A stretch of DNA of 18,803 nt, from the NCBI GenBank assembly GCA_045605025.1, contig JAZUPE010000095.1, positions 1 to 18,803 on the forward strand, given 5' to 3'. The DNA comes from SIG598 sp045605025 (GTDB taxonomy: Bacteria; Bacillota; Clostridia; Oscillospirales; Acutalibacteraceae). The position numbers and the translations under genes are program-made. The notes beneath the pieces were generated by a model. It was not told where the DNA came from and did not search any database. It saw nothing but the letters and a program-made list of their open reading frames with translations. Below, in pieces: positions 13,359 to 18,803 of this stretch (position 1 is its first letter; every line of letters starts with the position of its first letter).

Positions 13359-14324
13359 TTACTTGCTGCACACAAGGCAGCTCCAGCCGCCCTGATGCTC
13401 GCGGTGGTTGATGGTCAGTCCGGCGGCTTCAATGGCCTCGGCAACCTGCCACTCGCGCTCCTTGATGATGCCGGAGGTGATGAACGTGCCGCCCTCGCGC
13501 AGGCGCTGTGCCGCGGCGGGAGCAAGGGCGATGATGACGTCGGCAACGATGTTGGCGACTACAAGATCGTAGCCGTCGCCGACCGGACCGCTCATACTGC
13601 TGTCGTCCAGTACGTCGCCCACCAGCACTCTGCACCGTTCCGCAGGCAGACCGTTAAGCTCCATGTTTTCGCCCACCACTCCGGGAGCGGCGGCGTCGAT
13701 GTCTACGGCGGTGACGCTTTCGGCACCCAGCAGCAGGGTGAGAATGCCCAGAATACCGCTGCCGCAGCCGAGGTCAAGCACTTTATCACCCTCATGCACG
13801 GCCTTTTCCAGCTGTTCCATGCACATGCGGGTGGAATGATGGGTACCGGTGCCGAAAAGATGTCCGGGGTTGAGGGTGAGCACTGCTCTGCCCTCTGCAT
13901 TCTCGATCTGTTCCCATTCGGGACGCACAAGAATGCTCTCGCCCACGGTAAATGGCTTGTAATATTTCTTCCAGTTGTTGACCCATTCCTCGTCGTCTCT
14001 GCCGTCCACCTCGATGCGCAGCTCGCCGAAGAGCTGATCCTTGTCGGCGGCTCGCATGGCGCTCATGCCTTCGCGGATAAGGGCAAGCTGATTGAGACCT
14101 GCCTCGTCGTCGGTGAGATACGCGGTGACGGTGGTGGGACAGGTGTGCAGACGCTCAAGGGATTCGTCGATGTAATCCCAGTGAGGGGTGCGGGTCTCAA
14201 TGAATTCCTCGAAATCGGCGGAATCCTCTATCTGAACGCCGCCCACGCCCAGACAGTACAGTCTGCCGCACACAGCGTCGATGCCCTCGCGTGATGTGTA
14301 TACCTTGACTTCCAGCCATTTCAT
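13359..14324 (-). CDS. prmA: Ribosomal protein L11 methyltransferase
   Basis: The 321-residue protein has the PrmA layout: an N-terminal substrate-recognition domain (1-130) and a Rossmann methyltransferase domain with SAM motif VLDLGCGSGIL at 182-192. The later ANIVADVI (catalytic motif) and SGIIKEREW are also present. It trimethylates lysines and the N-terminus of ribosomal protein L11 using S-adenosylmethionine. The family motif normally DPGxAFGTGTHxTT reads NPGHLFGTGTHHST here (152-165). GGAGG sits nine bases before the start. Many Clostridia have prmA near dnaJ or rsmE; here it lies between an ABC exporter and a nitroreductase, so the operon looks rearranged. Confidence 0.9.
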   Translation of the reverse strand: MKWLEVKVYTSREGIDAVCGRLYCLGVGGVQIEDSADFEEFIETRTPHWDYIDESLERLHTCPTTVTAYLTDDEAGLNQLALIREGMSAMRAADKDQLFGELRIEVDGRDDEEWVNNWKKYYKPFTVGESILVRPEWEQIENAEGRAVLTLNPGHLFGTGTHHSTRMCMEQLEKAVHEGDKVLDLGCGSGILGILTLLLGAESVTAVDIDAAAPGVVGENMELNGLPAERCRVLVGDVLDDSSMSGPVGDGYDLVVANIVADVIIALAPAAAQRLREGGTFITSGIIKEREWQVAEAIEAAGLTINHREHQGGWSCLVCSK

Positions 14325-14342
14325 GTTGATTATCCTCCGTTA

Positions 14343-15656
14343 TTAACTGCCCTCGCGGGCGGCGTTGATTATTTCTCTGAGCTTCGGGGGCTTGCCGTAG
14401 CGCAGCATGCCCGAACGGTAGATACGTGCCGACAGCCACGCAGTCAGCGCGGTGGTGAGCGCCAGCAGAGCGATGGATATCACCAGCTCATGCACCGGCA
14501 CGTTTTCCGCGGACATGCGGGCAAACATGGTCACCGGCGACCAGAAGGGAATGTAGGACGCAATCTTCATCAGCGGGCCGGGTTCGCTGCCCACCATGCC
14601 GGTGAGCGAGACAAAATATCCCACCATGAATACGTACAGCGGCATGGATACGATGCCGGAGAGATCCTCGATCTGGGATACCATGGAGCCCAGCGCTCCG
14701 AAGATGAAAGCGTACAGGGCAAAGCCCAGCACGAAGTATATCACCAGACAGACAAGATTGCCTGCCGGAACAGACAGTATCTCCTGTGCCACAATGGAAA
14801 GAACAGGGGACGCGGACATCACGCCGCGCACGATGCCGGCGGCAAGACCGGCAAAAATCACTATCTGTGCAAGACCGGCCGCTCCCACGCCCACCACCTT
14901 GCCGCACAGCAGCTCAGCGGGGGAAACGGAGGTTGCCAGCACCTCCATGGTGCGGGAGCTTTTCTCCGTTGCCACGCGGGTGGCGACCATCTGACCGTAC
15001 AGGCCGATGACCAGAAACATCAGAATGATGACGATGTAGCTGTAGACGTACATGCCCGCGCCCGGGATTCCCGAGCCGGCGGTCTCCACGCCGTGCAGGG
15101 TGTACCACACAGTGCTGCCTTCGAGAGCATTACGTGCCTGAGCCTCGTCCACGCCCAGCTGAGCCAGCGCGTCCATACGGGCGATGTTTTCCATCGCGCC
15201 GCGGATACTTTCGCCGATATCGGAATCGCTGAACAATCCGGCTTCCTCGTGCAGCTCAAACTCGGTGGGGGAGAGGATAACCACGCAGGCATCGCACTCG
15301 CCGGCGCCGATGAGGTCGGAGATTTTATCTTCTCCGAGGGACATCTCCTCAATCCGGCAGCCGGGCAGCTCGCCGCGCAGACGCCCGGCCAGCCCGAGTC
15401 CCGTGCGGTCGTCCACCGCCAGCGAACAAAAATAGGTTACGGTGTTTCCGGCGGAAGCACCGCCGTCGGTGTAATCCTCTGTGTAGAAAGTGTCGTCCGT
15501 GCCGTTCACGGTGGCGGAAAGGAAGAATCCCGCCACGCCAAGCAGAATCAGAATCACCGCGAGGAACACGGAGATGACCCGGAACGGCTTGGAGCGCAGG
15601 GTCTCCCTGAACTCCCTTGCGAACACGATGGAAAAGGCAGTCAGAAATCGTTTCAT
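14343..15656 (-). CDS. ABC-2-type permease, NatB-like
   Basis: The 437-residue membrane protein starts with a basic tail ending SKPFRVISVF. It has one membrane segment at about 29-49, an extracellular loop of about 150 residues, and a C-terminal group of about five membrane segments from residue 205. The sequence EKSSRTMEVLATSVSP after the second span is the NatB/YhaP signature. The extracellular loop is variable in this family. Together with the preceding ATPase it forms an exporter, comparable to the NatAB sodium/drug extruders or lantibiotic self-protection pumps. The substrate is unknown. Its start overlaps the ATPase stop by 4 bp, so the two subunits are co-translated. Confidence 0.88.
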   Translation of the reverse strand: MKRFLTAFSIVFAREFRETLRSKPFRVISVFLAVILILLGVAGFFLSATVNGTDDTFYTEDYTDGGASAGNTVTYFCSLAVDDRTGLGLAGRLRGELPGCRIEEMSLGEDKISDLIGAGECDACVVILSPTEFELHEEAGLFSDSDIGESIRGAMENIARMDALAQLGVDEAQARNALEGSTVWYTLHGVETAGSGIPGAGMYVYSYIVIILMFLVIGLYGQMVATRVATEKSSRTMEVLATSVSPAELLCGKVVGVGAAGLAQIVIFAGLAAGIVRGVMSASPVLSIVAQEILSVPAGNLVCLVIYFVLGFALYAFIFGALGSMVSQIEDLSGIVSMPLYVFMVGYFVSLTGMVGSEPGPLMKIASYIPFWSPVTMFARMSAENVPVHELVISIALLALTTALTAWLSARIYRSGMLRYGKPPKLREIINAAREGS

Positions 15657-16564
15657 CGCTCCGCACCTCCTTCGTTGTCCTCGCCGGCAACCGAGACGAA
15701 TATTTCCTCCAGCGTGGGTTCCACAGTCTCAAAGGAAGCGATATCCGCTCCCGACTGAGCGATGGCATTCAGCAGGGCGGAACGATCCGTTTCGCTGTCC
15801 AGTGTGACCAGAATGCCGCCCTTAACCTTTTCCGTCTTACCGAACGCGGCAGCGGCGGCGGTCAGCTCCGGTATGTCCGGAGTGATGCGTATGCGGTTTT
15901 TGGGACTGCGTGCCCGCAGGTCGGACAGCATATCGTCCAGCACCACTTCGCCTTTTTTCAAAATGACAATATCGTCGCAGAAATCCTCCACAGCGCTCAT
16001 CTGATGGGAGGAGAAGATGACCAGTTTGTCTTTTGATGCCACCTCCGCGACGATCTGGCGCAGCTGCATGGCGTTGACCGGATCAAGCCCGCTGAAGGGC
16101 TCGTCCAGAATGACTACGTCCGGATCGTTTATCAGCGCCAGTGCCAGCTGTATGCGCTGCTGGTTGCCCTTGGAAAGGGTCTCCACCTTTCGGTTGCGGT
16201 ATTCGCTCATTCCCAGACGCTCCAGCCAGCCGTCCACTGCCTTCACGGCATCGCTTTTGGACATACCCCTCAGGCGCGCGAAATACACCAGCTGCTCAAT
16301 GACAGTGGAACTGCGGTACAGCCCGCGTTCCTCGGGCAGATAGCCCATGCGCAGACCGGCTTCGGCAATCGGTCTGCCATCCAGCAGCACCTCGCCGCTG
16401 TCCGGACGGAAAACGTCCATTATGATGCGCATGGCGGTGGTCTTTCCCGCGCCGTTGCGTCCCAGCAGACCCAGAGGCGAGCCGGAACGGGCGGCAAAGG
16501 ATACATCGCTCAGGGCTTTTGTGTTTCCAAAGGACTTGCACAGCCCTCTTACGGTAAGTTCCAT
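15653..16564 (-). CDS. ABC transporter ATP-binding protein, NatA-like
   Basis: The 303-residue ATPase has Walker A GRNGAGKTT (35-43), signature LSKGNQQRIQL (130-140), Walker B VVILDEP (150-156) and the switch histidine H187 in FSSHQM. LSKGNQQ is the variant signature typical of the NatA/DrrA branch. A C-terminal domain (from about 210) with TLEEIFVSVAGED belongs to the same group, which pairs with separate ABC-2 permeases. AGGAGG lies just upstream. It is the first gene of the minus-strand operon. Confidence 0.92.
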   Translation of the reverse strand: MELTVRGLCKSFGNTKALSDVSFAARSGSPLGLLGRNGAGKTTAMRIIMDVFRPDSGEVLLDGRPIAEAGLRMGYLPEERGLYRSSTVIEQLVYFARLRGMSKSDAVKAVDGWLERLGMSEYRNRKVETLSKGNQQRIQLALALINDPDVVILDEPFSGLDPVNAMQLRQIVAEVASKDKLVIFSSHQMSAVEDFCDDIVILKKGEVVLDDMLSDLRARSPKNRIRITPDIPELTAAAAAFGKTEKVKGGILVTLDSETDRSALLNAIAQSGADIASFETVEPTLEEIFVSVAGEDNEGGAER

Positions 16565-16620
16565 TGATTTCCTCCTGACGCAGACCGAGTCTGCGGATAT
16601 CCGAATTACTCCAACATAGT

Positions 16621-16649
16621 ATTATAGCGCATGGGCGGTGAAAAATCAA
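16621..16649 (-). promoter_or_regulatory. Promoter of the ABC/prmA operon
   Basis: On the minus strand TTGATT (16649-16644) and TATAAT (16626-16621) are separated by 17 bases, about 57 bases before the ATPase start. It would drive the five-gene operon down to 12094. Confidence 0.75.
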
Positions 16650-16765
16650 CTTTCAGCAAACACTCTCCGCGGTGATCCGGGCGCGGGAATATGTAATCGC
16701 AATTATGTGCCAAATTTTGCGGCAAAAAATTGATATATATCCTGCAAATAACTTGCTGCGTGCGA

Positions 16766-16829
16766 TTGATATTTTTGTGAAAATGCATTATAATGTATTA
16801 TCAGATTACTATGGGGTCGTTATGCGACC
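16766..16829 (+). promoter_or_regulatory. rnfC promoter and leader hairpin
   Basis: TTGATA (16766-16771) and TATAAT (16789-16794) are separated by 17 bases. A small hairpin, ggtcg (16815-16819) with cgacc (16825-16829), lies in the leader. The promoter is divergent from that of the ABC operon, with about 115 bases between the two -35 boxes. Confidence 0.75.
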
Positions 16830-16870
16830 TTACAAGCGTTTTACTCTTTGTACAAAGGAGAGAAATATTC

Positions 16871-18250
16871 ATGCGACAGGATCCGAGGAAAAGCACCGGC
16901 TCTCCCCAAGAGCTGACATTCCCCGTGCGGCCCTATCCCAGCTTCGGCGGAGTACGGCTGCCTCACATCAAGGGCACCGAGAATATGAAAACCGAGCTGC
17001 TTCCCCTGCCCGAGCGTGTGACCATTTCCATGCAGCAACACGTGGGCGCTCCCTGTGAGCCCACTGTCAAAGCGGGCGACCACGTTGATGTCGGTCAGAT
17101 TATCGGTGACAGCACCGCCTACGTCAGCGCGCCTGTTCACTCCAGCGTTTCCGGCACCGTCACCGCCATCAGTGAGCTGCTTCTGCCTTCCGGACAGAAG
17201 ACCAAAGCAGTGGTTATCGACGCGGACGGAAAACAGACCATGTGGAGCGGCATCAAGCCCCCGAAGGTCAGGACTGTTGCCGACCTGTGCGACGCAGTGC
17301 GCTCGTCCGGTCTGGTAGGTCTGGGCGGCGCGGGCTTCCCTGCTCACGTCAAGCTGAACGTGCCCAAGGGCAAGTCGGTTGACACCCTCATCATCAACGG
17401 CGCCGAGTGCGAGCCCTATCTGACCGCCGACTACCGTGAGATGGTTGAGTGCGGCGACATGGTTCTCGAGGGTATCTACACCCTCAAGGAGCTGCTGGGC
17501 ATCAAGCGTGTCATCATCGGCGTGGAGAGCAACAAGCCCGAAGCCATCCGCATTCTCACCGAGATTGCCGACGGCAACGACCGCGATCCCGAGGACGAGG
17601 TTCGTGTACTTAAGCTGGCAACCAGCTATCCACAGGGCGCGGAAAAGGTGCTCATCAACTGCTGCACCGGCCGACGCGTGCCAAAGGGCAAACTGCCGGT
17701 GGACGTGGGCTGCATCGTAATGAACATCACCTCGGTCGCCTTCATTGCCAAGTATCTGCGTGACGGTGTGCCCCTTATCAACAAACGCCTGACTATCGAC
17801 GGCAGCGCGGTTGTCCAGCCCATGAACGTGCTGGTTCCCGTGGGCACCCACATCATAGACATAATCGACTTCTGCGGTGGTTACCGCACCGAGCCCAGAA
17901 AGATCCTCATGGGCGGTCCCATGATGGGCACTGCCGTGTTTGACGACAATACTCCCATCCTCAAGCAGAACAACGGTCTGCTGGTGCTGGCAGCCAGAGA
18001 TGTTCTGGAGGAGGAAGCAACCGACTGCATTCGCTGCGGTCGCTGCGTTTCCGCCTGCCCCATGCAGCTGCAGCCGCTTACCATCGAGAAGCGCGTTGCC
18101 ATGCGCGACATCGAAGCCCTTGAGAAACACAGTATTATGACCTGCATCGAGTGCGGGTCCTGTGCCTTTGTGTGCCCTGCCCGCCGCAAACTGGTGCAGT
18201 ATATGAGAATGGGTAAGACCCTGCTGAGAAAGGCTGGTGAGAAAAAGTGA
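16871..18250 (+). CDS. rnfC: RnfC subunit of the Rnf ferredoxin:NAD+ oxidoreductase
   Basis: The 459-residue protein has the RnfC layout: N-terminal FGGVRLPHIKG, a barrel-sandwich domain around 60-110, and the NADH/FMN-binding region with GLVGLGGAGFPAHVKL and NGAECEPYLTADYREM. Two [4Fe-4S] sites follow near the end: C386/C389/C392/C396 (CIRCGRCVSACP) and C425/C428/C431/C435 (CIECGSCAFVCP). RnfC passes electrons between ferredoxin and NAD+ in the membrane complex that stores energy as an ion gradient. The start at 16871 has AAAGGAG ten bases upstream. The length is close to that of typical bacterial RnfC proteins. It should be the first gene of an rnfCDGEAB operon. The next frame is instead an acidic repeat protein coupled by GTGA. 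Confidence 0.95.
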   Translation: MRQDPRKSTGSPQELTFPVRPYPSFGGVRLPHIKGTENMKTELLPLPERVTISMQQHVGAPCEPTVKAGDHVDVGQIIGDSTAYVSAPVHSSVSGTVTAISELLLPSGQKTKAVVIDADGKQTMWSGIKPPKVRTVADLCDAVRSSGLVGLGGAGFPAHVKLNVPKGKSVDTLIINGAECEPYLTADYREMVECGDMVLEGIYTLKELLGIKRVIIGVESNKPEAIRILTEIADGNDRDPEDEVRVLKLATSYPQGAEKVLINCCTGRRVPKGKLPVDVGCIVMNITSVAFIAKYLRDGVPLINKRLTIDGSAVVQPMNVLVPVGTHIIDIIDFCGGYRTEPRKILMGGPMMGTAVFDDNTPILKQNNGLLVLAARDVLEEEATDCIRCGRCVSACPMQLQPLTIEKRVAMRDIEALEKHSIMTCIECGSCAFVCPARRKLVQYMRMGKTLLRKAGEKK

Positions 18251-18803
18251 GCCGTGACGACGAAATGATTACCATAGGCGGCGGCGAAGTTGATGAAATG
18301 GAGCTGCTGGTCAGACGTCTGAGAAAAGCCAACGAAATGGTGGAAGAACTGCCGGTCATTGATTCCGATGAGGAGGAGCAGACGGCGGACGAACCCATCG
18401 AGATCACCTTTGGCGGTGACGATGACGATGATGATTCCTATGAGGACGACGTCGATTTCTATGACGACGATGATTCCGACGAGGACGATGATTCCGACGA
18501 GGACGACGATTCTGACGAGGACGACGATTCCGACGAAGACGACGATTCCGACGAGGACGATGATTCTGACGAGGACGACGATTCCGATGAGGACGACGAT
18601 TCCGATGAGGACGACGATTCCGACGAGGACGATGATTCCGACGAGGACGATGATTCCGACGAGGACGATGATTCCGACGAAGACGACGATTCCGATGAGG
18701 ACGACGATTCCGATGAGGACGACGATTCCGACGAGGACGATGATTCCGACGAGGACGATGATTCCGACGAGGACGATGATTCCGACGAAGACGACGATTC
18801 CGA
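18247..18803 (+). CDS. Extremely acidic repeat protein (DDDSDE)n, partial at window end
   Basis: A GTG start overlaps the rnfC stop in GTGA. The first 50 or so residues are an ordinary acidic, helical-looking segment (MELLVRRLRKANEMVEELPVI), followed by an EEE- and D-rich linker. From 18466 the sequence is a perfect tandem of six-residue DDDSDE units: 18 complete units and a 19th cut off by the window. There is no stop codon, signal peptide or membrane segment in the visible part. Every unit carries five acidic residues, giving roughly 90 negative charges so far. All base differences between units are silent (gac/gat, gag/gaa, tcc/tct). Binding of Ca or other cations, or an electrostatic linker to a later domain, is possible. 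I know no such subunit in Rnf complexes. The gene could also be a fusion, with the rest past the window. Confidence 0.8.
   Translation, partial: MSRDDEMITIGGGEVDEMELLVRRLRKANEMVEELPVIDSDEEEQTADEPIEITFGGDDDDDDSYEDDVDFYDDDDSDEDDDSDEDDDSDEDDDSDEDDDSDEDDDSDEDDDSDEDDDSDEDDDSDEDDDSDEDDDSDEDDDSDEDDDSDEDDDSDEDDDSDEDDDSDEDDDSDEDDDSDEDDDS
18466..18803 (+). repeat. 18-bp tandem repeat array with a nested 108-bp duplication
   Basis: Units of 18 bp (gacga(c/t)gattccga(c/t)ga(g/a)) run from 18466 to the end, 18.8 copies. Units at 18574-18681 and 18682-18789 form two blocks of six units that are identical over 108 bp, including the silent base pattern. The visible 14 bases of the next unit match the start of a third block. 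Confidence 0.95.

Larger units (their letters stand above)
16565..16870. other. Divergent promoter region between the ABC operon and rnfC
   Basis: This 306-base region holds both outward-facing promoters and the rnfC leader hairpin. I see no gene in it. The section 16650-16765 is AT-rich near the rnfC promoter and shows no clear operator. Confidence 0.6.

Noticed and set aside
13320..14294. A 324-codon plus-strand frame opposite prmA
   Set aside because: No ribosome site or domain. prmA on the other strand accounts for the conservation pattern.
16841..18130. A 429-codon antisense frame over rnfC
   Set aside because: Same shadow effect. The sense frame has both iron-sulfur motifs and a good ribosome site and promoter.
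18466..18803. Tandem 18-bp repeats as a CRISPR array
   Set aside because: Units abut without spacers and keep an open reading frame, so this is a coding repeat.

Overview
The window looks like a chromosomal segment of a Gram-positive, anaerobic Clostridia member, probably Oscillospiraceae/Ruminococcaceae-like. The basis is an Rnf-type RnfC subunit, a NatA/NatB-type exporter, strong AGGAGG ribosome sites, near-consensus sigma-A promoters, single-membrane-anchored surface proteins and moderately high GC. No species can be named from the sequence alone. I see no tRNA, rRNA, CRISPR array, transposase or integrase.

Left part (1-5884). A small zinc-ribbon gene on the minus strand has a 94-bp duplicated 3' end next to it, which forms a chimeric gene fragment. 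An approximately 800-bp gene-poor stretch follows, with two 90-bp palindrome-rich repeats, a 10-bp-stem hairpin, and a promoter wrapped in a perfect 20-bp inverted repeat. This promoter drives a MarR-type regulator with an eight-histidine tail. Next is a membrane-anchored M14 metallopeptidase with four Ig-like domains. It converges on a minus-strand pair, an M15-type endolysin and a holin, with no other phage genes nearby. The 613 bases between this pair and the next gene hold a polypyrimidine tract and interlocking G/C-run repeats.

Middle part (5885-12082). An OmpR/PhoB-type response regulator and its sensor kinase overlap by 4 bp. They are followed by an HtrA/DegP-like membrane serine protease with its own promoter. 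Two identical 10-bp direct repeats, spaced 20 bp apart, lie just upstream of the protease -35 box and look like the regulator's binding site, so the trio resembles the CssRS-HtrA envelope-stress circuit of Bacillus. A small XRE regulator behind a cluster of TGACA/TGTCA half-sites and an acyl-CoA synthetase follow.

Right part (12094-18803). A minus-strand operon reads from about 16620 down to 12094: ABC ATPase, ABC permease, PrmA, nitroreductase-like protein and a Thr-rich lipoprotein. It ends at a hairpin shared with the converging synthetase gene. Divergent from it, a good promoter drives rnfC. The next reading frame is coupled to rnfC by a GTGA overlap and encodes an extremely acidic protein made of (DDDSDE) repeats that runs off the window end. 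It is the most unusual feature here: a highly charged repeat protein apparently inserted in an Rnf operon, with a nested 108-bp duplication identical even at silent positions.
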